A DNA stretch of 64,000 nt, from contig QRFJ01004203.1 of NCBI GenBank assembly GCA_006176705.1, forward strand, positions 1 through 64,000, in the 5' to 3' direction. Positions 48,817 to 60,393 of the stretch are shown here, piece after piece. The translations under genes and the position numbers were made by a program. Below the pieces are notes generated by a model, which had not been told where the DNA came from, did not search any database, and was given only the letters and a program-made list of their open reading frames with translations. Numbering within the stretch: position 1 is the stretch's first letter; every line of letters begins with the position of its first letter. Origin of the DNA: Cocos nucifera (lineage: Eukaryota > Streptophyta > Magnoliopsida > Arecales > Arecaceae).

Positions 48817-51506
48817 TAGATTCTTCCAATATGATTCACTATAAATATATATTATTAAGAAGTGAGAATAAGGTAGAAGAAGTTGAATTAGATTACAACT
48901 TAATATTCCATAATATTTTGAATAACATCAGGCTCCTTTAATTCCTTTTATTATCTTTTTTCTACATGGAGTTTGATATTTTATCCATTGTAATAGTTTA
49001 TTTAAAGATTTAAGATCATTTACTAGTCTTAGACTCTTCCTTCTTCTTTTGTGCCACTTTTTCCCTTGCTTAGAGTCTCTAGTTATAAGAGATAATTCAT
49101 TAAATTATTTTACTTCAACTGCTTTTCTTAGCTGGTTGAAGAGAGACTCTTCATGACAAAATTCAGATACTAACTTTATATTATTTAGTGAAACTTTTCC
49201 TTCAGAGTTCCTAGTCGCTTCTAGGACAATATAGGATTTAGCATCTATTATTTCTTCAGTTGAGTCTTCCTCAAATAACCTTAGCTCTTTTTTAGGTAAG
49301 GTTATTCTATTTTCTATTTGGGATTGTTTCCTAAATAGATTTAGAGAATCACAGGCATCACCAAGATTGGAAGATTCATCAAAAGAATATCTTTCAGGAA
49401 TGTCTGTTTTACAATTCAAGCTACCCATAGATTCTTCCCAATTGATATTTTTCAAGGTTTTTTCCATAGATGTTGTACGATCCAAAAAATATTTGATTTC
49501 TTTAGTATTCTTTCTTGGATAAGTCCTCAAATATCTCATCAAAAGAGCTATTTCTATTTTATTTTTAGAAATTTTTCTAGCTCTTTTATCAAAACACTTC
49601 TTTTTGGATTTTTATAGAATTTAGGATAAGATTTATTTGGTAGGAGTCTATTTTGATAGCAGAGATTATCAAATTTTATTCTTCTAAGTATTCTCAGCTG
49701 ACTCAAATAATCATCAAAAAGTTCAAATCCAACAATCCAAATGTAATGAGGATTTCTGCAATTAAGATCAATACCACCAAAGCCTTCATTGTTTATGCTA
49801 GATCTAATCAAATCTAAGAATAAAGGAGGTAGTCTACAAATAATCTCTTGATTTGGATTTGAGAAAATCCTAATTATACAAATATTAAGATCTATCCTAA
49901 GAATAATTCTATATATTTGTATGATATTTACAATAATTATAAAATCTGAAGGATAATCTAGGTAATGGCTTTTATTAGATTGCCTTTTGATAGCGCCTAG
50001 AATCTCATTTTTTTGACAGTCAGTGAGATGGTAATCCCACCAACTCCTCAATTATCTCTAAAGATATGATGCTATCTCCATTGTCTCCTCAGAATCATTA
50101 TAAATCTTGTCAGAATTTGGATTTAATGTCTCTTGATTTTTAGCAAATTCTTCAAGATTCTGATTGAATTCAATGGCAGATGTAATATCAAGGATGTCTT
50201 CTGAATGCAAATCTATCTGGACAAGTCTAGGACAATGAAATTCTAAGTTGGGAGTCTGAACCATTAGATTAGTCTTAAAAATTTGGTTAGTCCTATTCCT
50301 AACATCGTCTACAAGATTACCTAAGACTAAATTATTATAATTTTCTTTAGATTTTTCAGATAATACTTTATCAGACTTCTCTGAAGAATAGCATTCCTTA
50401 TCTATAGAGATATAGAGTTTTCTATAGGGTTCAGATAAGTTAGAAGGCTTAAAATATTTTATTTTATAAATTTTTCTAATTTTTATAGATTTTTTCAAAG
50501 ATAAGCAGATCTTCTTAAGGCTAAAAGACCTAATTTAGCCTTAGAATGCACTACCTTACCTTCATTTTTTTTTAAATTATTTTATTAGACTCTAACTCTA
50601 AAGGTTTCTAAGAGAACTGACTCTAAGGACGGGATTGACTCGATGGACGGGATTGACTCTATGGACTTAGACTCTAATTTATCTAACTCTTGAAATACAT
50701 ACCTAATAATAGATCCAAATCTGACTCCTAATTCTAGCTCCTGAGAATATGTAGTAGGAGAAATAGGTTCAAGAAGAAATTTCTTAGTTTCTTCTTGATA
50801 AATATGCCTCTTTTTAATTGAAAGATGTTCAATAGAAATTTCATCAGTGTGATCAGAATCTTCCTCCAGCATTCCTATAGTGTAAGGGGCAAGGTTAGAG
50901 AAGCTTTCTTGCATCTCAACCTGAATTATGTGATCTACCTTAATAATTTCTTCTATTTTATCAGTAGATACTTCAGAAAGACTGGCTTTTAGGCTAGGGC
51001 TACCTATTTCTCCTTCAACCTTAGTTGGATTTAAAGGAAGAACAGGTTTCTTGGCAGGACTACCATCAATCTTCCAAGACCGAAAAAGCAAGTTAATTTT
51101 TAATGTTTGTACTTCAGGCTTAGCTCTATCAAGATCCTTAGGATAGTATTGATCAAACTAGTCAAAGAAGAGAATATATCTCTCTTCTGCCCTCATTTGG
51201 CTAAACTAGATTTCTCTAATAAAGTCTTTTTGAGTTTTATTATGGGAACTAAAGAACTACCTTTTTCTTTTACAATATTCTTCAGATTTAAAATCTTTTT
51301 TAAGTAGTTCTTTATTAATCTGAAACTCGGTAATCACAAGATCAGGTAGATAAGGTCTATCAACAGTATGAGCTTTTTTTTATAATTTTTATTTTTATAT
51401 TATCAAAAGGATCATAATAAGTATCTAGAGTAGTTATTATCTCATACTTATCTAAACTATTTTCTAGCTCCTCTATAGTTACAAAATTAGATTTTTCTGC
51501 AGTCAT
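48817..51506 (-). pseudogene. Caulimovirid-like polyprotein remnant, copy C
   Basis: The start at 51506 (MTAEKSNFVTIEELENSLDK) matches copies A and B. Open parts are 50585-51091 (168 residues, acidic, unrecognised), 50058-50498, 49554-50051 with the capsid-like QLRSWWDYHLTD region at its start, and 49105-49542. The second and third are in one frame split by two stops close together; the others need frame changes. The protease block seen in copy A is missing: the text passes from VLEATRNSEGKVSLNNIK straight to a segment homologous to copy A's 21060-21150. Confidence 0.6.
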
Positions 51507-51613
51507 TGTCCTTAGAAAGATAGGTTACTCACCATCCTCAGGCCAAGTTATGCAAGCAAAAAGAGATTGGTCAATACCAGCCATACCTCACCCTCACAAA
51601 TTTATGACTTACT

Positions 51614-53895
51614 TGTTAGATATGTGTGCCCTAGAAGCCAGAATTGGCTAACACTTATTATACATTTCTAAGGACAAAATTATAATTTTGACTATAAATA
51701 ATAAAATAGATTATTTTCTATCATAATATGTATTTAGTGTCTGTGATACATCTCTTGAGTTAATGGCAATGATAATTCTTATTTTTAAGAGTTGAAAATT
51801 TAAAATATGAACTTTCATTATTAACTCATAAAATACTCCTGATCGTAGGATCATCATGAGGATGGTGATTGATCCAAAAGGTTGGTGTATAATTATTTTT
51901 TTATAGTAGATAAGTCTTGAGTCTATGGTATAGAGACACTAGAGTGAGAGTATAGATACTCGTTAGAGAATGAGGGCACTGAGCATCACCACCTTGAGCA
52001 GTCATTAGGAAGTCTACCTTCTCATCGATGACTAGCTCGAAGCTACAGTGGTGTGTCTGATTCTTTGATCTGAGGTGCATCAGCAGTTCACCTTGAGAAT
52101 GTTATAGTTTGACTACACCATGACTCGGTGTCCTAGCCATTCAGAATTCTGAGGTGTATGTTGGCTATAGCATGTTCATTATAGGAATTGGATTGCACCA
52201 AGAAAGAATCTATCTACCTCAGTAGATGAGGAGCAACCCTATGATGATCATGAGAATTAAATCCATAAGTCCATAGCCATGGCAGAGTGAAATAATAGAA
52301 AGAGTTTCTATTAAGGTTTTCACATTAGATTTGAATCAAATGATTAATTCATATGATGGAAATTAGGGTTTGACGAGTTCACCTTAACCCTAAACCAATC
52401 AGGGCTCAAGATAGAAGAACTTAATCACATAGGTAACTACATCGAGAGGTTCATTTTTAGTTCTGATGGATTGCCACCATATACTACTAGGTGTCATTGG
52501 TGGATTTTGAGAGCAATTAGAATGATTTGGATGATCGATCATTCTAGTTGTTTGAATCAAAAAAGTTTTAATCCATTGGAAGGTGTTTCGATGATGTCGA
52601 TGATAGAGATCACGATATATCTCATTACTATACGAAATGAAATCTAATTGAGTCACACAAATAAGAGTTTGAATCTAGATATAATCAATTAGACTAACCC
52701 AGTTCAATTGATTTGAATTAGATTCAATTAGGTTCAAGAGAATCATGCTAGCACATGATTGAGCCTAATGTTCTCCTTCAACAATCATCAAAAGTTGTCT
52801 CAACTAAGCCAAATGTGTTTGGACTAACTTAGATATCTTTACTTGATTTGACTGAAGCTTGTCTAGGTCAAAAATAGATTGTCTTAATTTATAAGATAAA
52901 TTTGAGACAATACCTACCATTTTTCATCATCTGCAAATTCTTGTCTTTTGACTTTGGTCAAATGTTGACCTTTGACACTGAGACATCTGCCCATGTGTCA
53001 TGCACCCATAAGAGGGAGATTTGATCTCTTATCCTCTTACTAGAAAGAGGAAAGAAGGGAAAGCATGCCTAGGAAGGCGTGTGCCCAAGGATGATGATGC
53101 CTGGAGTCCTATATAGATGGGACTGTAGGTTGCTTCATGGTATCAAACAAGATGGCGTCAAAGACTCTACTTTGATCAGTCTTGGTGCCACCTAAGTATG
53201 TTTGAGAGGGGCTCTCATCTAATTAGATCAGGTGATGTCATCCCACCAATCAGATTTAGATCTGATTGCACATAGAGACATGATTGGCTGGGATAATGTG
53301 GCACTGCATGGCGCAGTAGGGTCTATATAAACCCTATCTGCGCCTAGGTTTGAGAGAGCTCTACCCTTGCCCATGCCACATATCCCTCTTCCCTCTTTTT
53401 CATGCCTACCTCTGATCCTCTCTCTCCTCTCCACGCCCAAGAGGCTTTGGGCTCAAGTTTGGTGCGATCCAAGCAAGAGAAAGGTGACAAAAAAGAAAGA
53501 AGGCAGCACTGCTGCAAGAGACGACATCGGATCTTCAAAAATTATTTTGAAGATCTTCAAGATCAGATCCAGATCTAATCTTTGAAGAAAAGATTAAGAA
53601 GGAGAGCATATCCAAATCTTGCCTGACTGGATATTGGTAGAGGCCAGACGATTGCATGGCTGCATCCAGAACCTCAACAAATCAGCAGGATCATCACAGG
53701 ATAATAAAATTACCCAAGAACAAGATATAAATTAAATCTAATTTATTTTATTTTATTTTATTTTATTAGATCTATCAAATTAAACCTAAGAAGTGTTAGA
53801 TCTAATTTAGATCTAAGAAAATTTTTTTTAAAATATTTCTCTCAGTCAAATCAGATCTGAACGAACCTGATCCAAAAAATAGAATTTTTTCTTCA
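51614..53895 (+). repeat. 5' LTR of insertion 4
   Basis: 2,282 bases, TGTTAGATATGTG to TTTCTTCA. The transcription start is probably near 53320, judging by a CTATATAAACCC motif at 53321-53332 that is conserved in the 3' LTR (62109-62118). Confidence 0.9.
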
Positions 53896-53897
53896 AT

Positions 53898-53906
53898 TGG
53901 TATCAG
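53898..53906 (+). other. Primer binding site of insertion 4 (partly decayed)
   Basis: TGGTATCAG matches the initiator-Met site, then departs at the next bases (TCCC instead of AGC). Confidence 0.8.
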
Positions 53907-55776
53907 TCCCAAGTTCCCATAAATAATTTAGATCTAATTTTAATTTATTTTTGATCTAATAATTAGGTAATTTTAGATATCACATGATATATGATTTGAT
54001 CTAAAATCAGAAAAAAATTAAAAATTAAATAATTTTGATCTAAGTTGTACAAGATGCATGATTAGTTGTAGAATAGAAATATTCTATGTATAGTCTTGCA
54101 TGATCATAATTTAATTTGATTAAGTTATAATTTTTAGATATATTTATTTATTATATTTTGATGTTATAAATATTATAATAAGATCTAAAAAAAGAAAAAT
54201 AAAATTATTTAATTTTTGGTTCATATGAGATATGATGATGCATGTTTAGACTAGTTGTAGAATAGTTCTACATAATTATCTAGAATAGAATTTATTTTAA
54301 TATGATCAATTTAAATTTAATTTTTTAGATGATTATGAATAATTTAGATCTAAAAAAATGCATGATATGATACATGAGATGTATGCAAAACATGTTTATA
54401 GTTAGATCAATTCTTATATATAAGATATATGATGTAAATCTAACTAGTTTTGTAGTTTTCATATTTCGGATTAAGGTGTTCCCCTTGGCCGTTTGATCAT
54501 AAGAATAAAGTAGGATTTAAATATCCTCTCCTCCCATTCGATGGGATGTTCTTATGACGTATATGGGTGCTGCGCATTCGTCCTTAATCAAAAATTTAAG
54601 AACTTATTTTTTGCAAAACTCTAGATTCTGAAATCCTAGAATTTTAGTTACATATTTTATTTGTGAACCCTAAACTTAATTGAGAATTAAGATTATGAAA
54701 TATATTAAATATAAAAATTAAGAATTTTTAGATTTAAGACATTCATAAAATTGGGTTTGGGCTGGGGTAGCTCAATTAGGTCTAAGCAGTTGATCAAACC
54801 GAATCAAGAGTTGGTTAGACGGGATTAAGAGTGCTTAAATTGACCAGCATAATAGGATTAAGTTTGGATCAAGATCGAGTCATATGAGTGATCGATCAAA
54901 CTAAGACCTAATTAGGCTTAGTGGTTAGAGTCTGGATTATAGGCTAATCTGATTGGTTTTGACTCAATAATTTGGTATCTAAGGTAAGTTTGGTAGATAT
55001 GACTGACTGATTTTTAATTGGGAGGTACTCGACTTGAATTCATTCTTGTTGAGTTAATGGCATATCCCTTTCACCGGTCTCACTTACCTGGCCATATTTG
55101 TCAACCCAGTCCTAATCTAAGGAGGTTAATAATTCGAGCTAACACATGCCACTAGGTTAGTCATAATTGTTTTGACTATTGTAAGTCTAGTTTAATGAGA
55201 CCTAAATCAAATCTTCCTACAAAAAGATTAAGTCTAAGGTCTTCCACCATTGTAGATGTGCAGGCCTTTTTCAGGTTTGATTATTCTCGACTGGTTACAG
55301 TGGTTCAGTTGCACCAAAAAGATGCAACCATATCTATTAGGCATTGGATGCTATGGGCTGGAGGATGGATTGAGCTCAATATTCTAGATATAGTGAGAGA
55401 CTCAATTAGAAATCCAATCTATATAAATAGTGGGTCTGACTTAACTAAGGAGTGGATCAATATTTCAGGCATAGTGAGATTCATGAATTAGAGACTAAGT
55501 TTGGATGCACCATGATTAGAGAATCATTGAACAAGAGTTGTTCACTCATTGGCTAACCCATCACCAATAACTGTTAGGTGAGGTGATGAGTCAGTTGGTG
55601 GGATCGCACCACCCACTAGAAATCATTAATCATGAAGATTTTTGCATCTCTACAAAGGAAGTGTAGGGATCCAAAAAAATAGTGAAAGCTAATTTATTTA
55701 AAAATAAAATTTTTAAATAAATTGGTCAAGTCTTAATTATAATATCTAACTAGAAACTTTGACTCTCTATAGAAAA
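53907..55776 (+). other. Untranslated leader of insertion 4
   Basis: About 1.9 kb without a gene, matching the leader of insertion 1 in reverse orientation. The open frame 55195-55491 has a diverged counterpart at 16976-17173 on the minus strand of insertion 1 (RHWMLW and SIRNSIN-type text), but it lacks a domain and is more likely conserved by common descent than by coding. Confidence 0.7.
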
Positions 55777-56560
55777 ATATCTGCCTGCCAACCCACGAGC
55801 ACATATCCTGAACACACATAGACTGATTAGATCCAATTACAAGGATTGGCTCCAAAACTTCAAAATTATTTTGCATTTCGAGAAGTTAACTCATGTATTG
55901 GACCAGGACCCCCCCACCTTACCAGCTCGTCCATCCACTAAATAGAGAGCATCTCTTGATAAGTGAATGGATGAAGATAACAAGGTTAGATACTACATAT
56001 TAGGCTCAATGTCTGATGAGCTTTAGTGCCAACATCAAGATATCAGGACTGCCCGCCAAATGTTGTCTCACCTATAAGAGATGTTTGATGAGCAGAGTCG
56101 TGCAGCCAAGTATCAAGTCACTAAATGACTATTTAAGGCTAAAATACGTGATGGGTAGTCAGTCCAAGATCATTGTCTAATGATGATCAAGAATTTGGAA
56201 GAGCTTGAAAAGCTCAGAGTGAAGTTGGACCTGGATCTGCAGAATGATATAATTCTGCAATCCTTGACTGATGCATATGGGCAGTTCATCATGAATTACC
56301 ATATGCATAAATTTCAAAATTCTCTGGCCAAGCTTTTGAACATGCTGGTTATTGCTGAGCTTTTCATGAAAGGTTCTAAAGGCACAGTGCTTGCTATGGA
56401 ACGTACTTCTTTCAAGAAAAAGTTTTTTGAAAAGAAGAAGAAGTCTATGAAAAAGCAAAAGATGGAAGAAGGAAAGAAAAAGAAGGCAGAGCTGAAGAAG
56501 AAGACCGCTGATAAAGAAAAGTGTTTCCATTGCAACACTGATAACCACTAAAAGCGAAAC
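55777..56560 (+). pseudogene. Copia gag remnant of insertion 4
   Basis: The start codon equivalent to insertion 1's gag ATG is ATA here (55777-55779), so initiation is lost. The UBN2-type body is readable, with an open part at 56180-56551. The zinc knuckle at about 56519-56560 reads CFHCNTDNH*KRNY: a stop replaces Trp and the last Cys is Tyr. Confidence 0.8.
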
Positions 56561-56572
56561 TATCCTACTTAC

Positions 56573-59114
56573 TTGGCCATCCTGAAGAATAAGAAGGAGG
56601 CAGGTCCTTCTAGAGGTATGCTCGTTATTGAGTCTAACCTTACAATTTCTTTTGCATCTAATTGGGTGCTTGACTCTGGTTCTAGTGCTCATTTGTGCAC
56701 TTCCATACAGGATCTTGAGAATAGCAGGAGGCTAAGGGATGGAGAGATGATCCTACGCATTGAAAATGGAGCAAGAGTTGCTTACTATGGCCGTGGGAAC
56801 ATACCCTCTTCGACTACCATCTAGTTTAGACTTAGTATTAAAGGATTGTAATTATGTACCTGCAGCAAGCAGGAATTTGATTTCTTTTTCATGCCTTAGC
56901 ACTAGAAGGTTGTGTAATTAGTTTTCTTAAGGACCATTGTAACATTCTTTATGAAAGAAATAAAATTGCAAGTGGTTTCGTTATTAATGATCTTTACCAG
57001 TTACATATTGATGTATCTATTTTTAATATGAAGCAAAATATGAATGCCATAAGGACAAAATGATCTAGGGATAGTCCAAATGATAGATATCTATGGCACC
57101 TAAGATTAGGTCATATAGCAGAAGATAGGATTAACAAATTAGAGAAAAATCGAACTATTGAGTTTCCATTGACTTTTGAGTCATATCCAATTTGTGAATC
57201 TTGTCTTCATGGCAAAATGACTAAACTCCCTTTTGTAGGACATGGAGGAAAGGGCCACGAATCTACCTTGCCCTAGTACATACTGATGTGTGTGGCCCAT
57301 TTGATGTGCCGGCTAGAGGCAACTTTTGTCTACTTCATTACCTTTACCGATGATCTATCTAGGTATGGATATGTGTATCTTATGAGACATAAGTCTGAAG
57401 CTTTTGAAAAGTTCAAAGAATTCAGACATGAAGTAGAAAAGCAAACTGAAAAACTCCATTAAGGTTCTTCGATCAGATCGAGGAGGTGAATACCTTAGTC
57501 GAGAATTTCCTAGACTATCTTAAGCAAAAATGGCATAATCTCTCAATGGACTCCACTTGGAATACCTCAACTCAACAGGAATTTCAGAATGGAGGAAATC
57601 GGACCCTATTAGGATATGGTATCCGATCCATGATGAGCTTCACAGACCTTTCCTGATTTTCTTTGGGGACATCGTCTGTTAACTTCAATATACTTACTGA
57701 ATAGGTTTTTCTTCTAAAATCGTTCCTACCACACCGTATGAGATATGGTAAAGAAACCAAGTCTGAGTCATCTCAGAAATTTGGGATTGTCCGGCTCATG
57801 TCAAAAGAAACAAGCGGACAAGTTAGAGTTTAGGTCCTTTAGAGCTCGATTCATAGGATATCCTAAAGAGTCATTAGGATACTTATTTCTACATTCCAGA
57901 AGATCCACAATGTGATTGTGAGTCGACATGCCATCTTTCTTGAAAAATAGTTTATTCAAGATAGCGGCATTGGAAAGCAGATTAAGCTTGATGAGAAAGT
58001 CTCACAAGTAGCAACGAGCTAAGGACCAAATGGAACCAAATCAGGTTGAGCCAATAAGAACACTACCTCCTCCACCTCGTAGATCGGAAAGAGTTTTTCA
58101 TTCCCCTGAGAAGATACTTAGGTACTTATTTCAGAGGAAGTAGAGAAAATATTTCCTCATAGGTAATGGTGCTCATGGTGATGATCCTGAAAACCTACAA
58201 CGAGGCGATATCAGATATCGACTCTGAGAAATGGCTTGAGGCAATGAAGTCAGAAATTGACTCGATGCACTCAAACCAAGTCTGGACCTTGGTAGATCCA
58301 CCAGAAGGTATAGTACCTATTGGGTGTAAATGGATCTATCAAGAGAAAGATTGGTGCAGATGAAAATGTGGAGACATTCAAAGGCTAGATTAGTGGCAAA
58401 AGGTTATAGTCAACACGAAGGCATTGACTATCAGGATACCTTTTCACCAGTAGCTATGCTAAAATCCATCCGCACATTGCTTGCTATTGCAGCCTATTTC
58501 GATTATGAAATATGGCAAATGGAATGTGAAAATGACATTCTTAAATGGATATCTTGAGAAAGATATCTATATGGAATAGCCGCTAGGTTTCACATCCAGT
58601 GATGCTGATCACAAAGGTATGCAAGCTGCAAAGGTCCATATATGGACTTAAGCAAGCATCTCGGAGCTGGAATACTCATTTTAATGATGTGATCAAATTA
58701 TTTGATTTCATCAAGAATGAGGAGGAACCATGTATCTTCAAAAAGATCAGTGGGAGTGCTATTATTTTCCTCATATTGTACGTGGATGATATCCTCCTTA
58801 TTGGGAATGATATTTCCATGTTGATCATAGTTAAAATATGGTTATCCAAAGAATTCTCCATGAAAGACCTAGGAGAAGCATCCTTTATTCTAGGAATTAA
58901 GGTCTATAGAGATAGACCGAATAGGATGCTAGGACTTTCACAGAAGATGTACATAGAGGAAGTGCTAAAGAGGTTTAGAATGAAAAACTCCAAGAGAGGT
59001 TTGGTACCCTTCAGACATGGCGTTCATCTTTCCAAGAAGATGTGCCCTAGCACACCTAAGGAGATAGAATGCACAAGCAAGATCCCTTATGCTTCAGCAA
59101 TAGGGAGCCTTATG
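56573..59114 (+). pseudogene. Copia protease, integrase and RT remnant of insertion 4
   Basis: The protease has an intact DSG (WVLDSGSSAHLCTS, within 56573-56824). The pre-integrase and integrase parts at about 57085-57560 include LWHLRLGHI, CLHGKMTKLPF and FTDDLSRYGYVYL, with frameshifts. RT starts near 58190 (SEKWLEAMKSEIDSM), continues through ARLVAKGYSQHEGIDY and DTFSPVAMLKS (58330-58557), then SIYGLKQASRSWN and an intact YVDD at 58779-58790 in the 176-residue open frame 58599-59129. The last codons of that frame belong to the 615-bp insertion. At least four frameshifts and several stops prevent a full product. Confidence 0.88.
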
Positions 59115-59729
59115 GGCCTCTATTTATAGGCAAAGGCTAAAATGCCATGAGAAGGAAGGAGAATCGGACTGTTATTTCTCATCTTATTGGGCATGATATA
59201 TTCATTATCTCCTACCTTAATTGATGAGATATGTTTGATATCCCATGTCTTATCTGATAAAATATGCTTGTCTCATAACAAGTTGTCACGTGGATTCTAA
59301 AATTTTTCTAGTTTGGATCCACCATCATCAAGGTCGAACTGTTCCGGTGCACCATCTTTAAGCGAAGAAAGAATTTTCTATCCATGTTTACTAAAATTGA
59401 TTTGATTTGAACCTTTAGTCTACTTAACCAAGGCTAGAGCTGACAGAAGGAAAGTGTATGAATACTTATTTAGGTATGCATCAAGTCTGATATTGGCTAA
59501 ACATTTGGACCCTTAAATATAGGATCTAAAATTCCAAGTAGTACCTCCTCGCATGTTTATTTCAATATTAGTCATGGACCTGGTCAAAAAGTGCCCATGC
59601 CTCCCCGATGTCCTAGATTTTAACAAAAGCAACTCTATCTCACTGTATGTATCGCAGGTGGCCCCGGATGGAGACCATAGGCTAAACAGTAACTATCGGT
59701 GGCACCAGACGGAAACCATAAGCCATCAG
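59115..59729. mobile_element. 615-bp insertion inside the copia RT/RNase H region
   Basis: It interrupts the conserved copia text between GSLM and MLCT. It is flanked by TTATG at 59110-59114 and 59730-59734, a 5-bp duplication. No coding potential. It holds a CTATTTATAGG word at its left end and a GGTGGC(A/C)CC-containing duplicate near 59657-59709. If the ends are shifted by one or two bases they would be TG and CA, which would suit a short solo LTR, but the duplication then no longer matches. Class unknown. Confidence 0.65.
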
Positions 59730-59734
59730 TTATG

Positions 59735-60300
59735 TGTACCATGTTATGTACATGACCTGATATAGCCCATACTGTGAGTGTCACGAGCATATATCAGTCA
59801 AATCCAGACGAAGAATACTAGACTTCTGTGAAGTGTATCCTTAAGTACTTAAGAAGAACTAGGGATATGTTGTTGGTTTTTGGTAATGAAGAACTCCAAT
59901 CCAAGGGTATACAGACTTAGATTTTATATCCGATGTAGATGATCGAAAGTTGACATCTGGAAGTCTGTTTGTATGTAATGGTGGTGCTGTCAGTTGGAAG
60001 AGTTTCAAGCAGACAATGATAGTAGATTCCACCATGGAAGCAAAGTACATCATTATGTCAGAAGCTACGAATGAGGCATTCTGGTATAAGAAGTTTGCCA
60101 TAGAGATTGGAGTAATGCCATCAGATGCCATTCCTCTATACTGTGACAACAATGGTGCCATTGCCCTAGCTAAGGAGTCAAGGTCTCACCAAAAATCCAA
60201 GCACATCGAGCGATGATACTACCTCATCCACGATTATCTCGAAAAAGCATTACGTCGAGGTCAAGAGAGTCAACTCCATGGACAATGCGGTAGACCCACT
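59735..60300 (+). pseudogene. Copia RNase H remnant of insertion 4
   Basis: It continues after the 615-bp insertion: KCILKYLRRTRDM-type text near 59830, then the open part 59950-60216 (SGSLFVCNGGAVSWKSFKQT, EAFWYKKF, YCDNNGAIALAKESRS). It ends near 60300 with VDPLIKSL-type text in another frame. Confidence 0.85.
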
Positions 60301-60393
60301 TATAAAGTCGTTGGGCCAGCAGAAGATCGAAGCCCACCTTAAGAAGATGGGACTTAGAATTGTAGCTAATTGGCTTTAGGTCAAGTGCGAGTT

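Larger units (their letters stand above)
45069..51613 (-). mobile_element. Endogenous caulimovirid-like copy C, main part
   Basis: The most complete unit. With 41185-41504 and 62677-62850 it totals 7,039 bases from primer site to primer site. It contains leader, TATA, 3' ORF and polyprotein remnant. Insertion 3 splits its leader and insertion 4 splits its PBS-to-ORF interval. Confidence 0.7.

Noticed and set aside
53228..53585. Frames in both strands that recur at 62119-62319
   Set aside because: Located inside the LTRs of insertion 4, around its presumed transcription start; duplicated with the LTR.
56314..56692. Phe/Ser/Leu-rich minus-strand frames
   Set aside because: Shadows of the Lys-rich gag of insertion 4 on the plus strand; likewise 15885-16136 over insertion 1.
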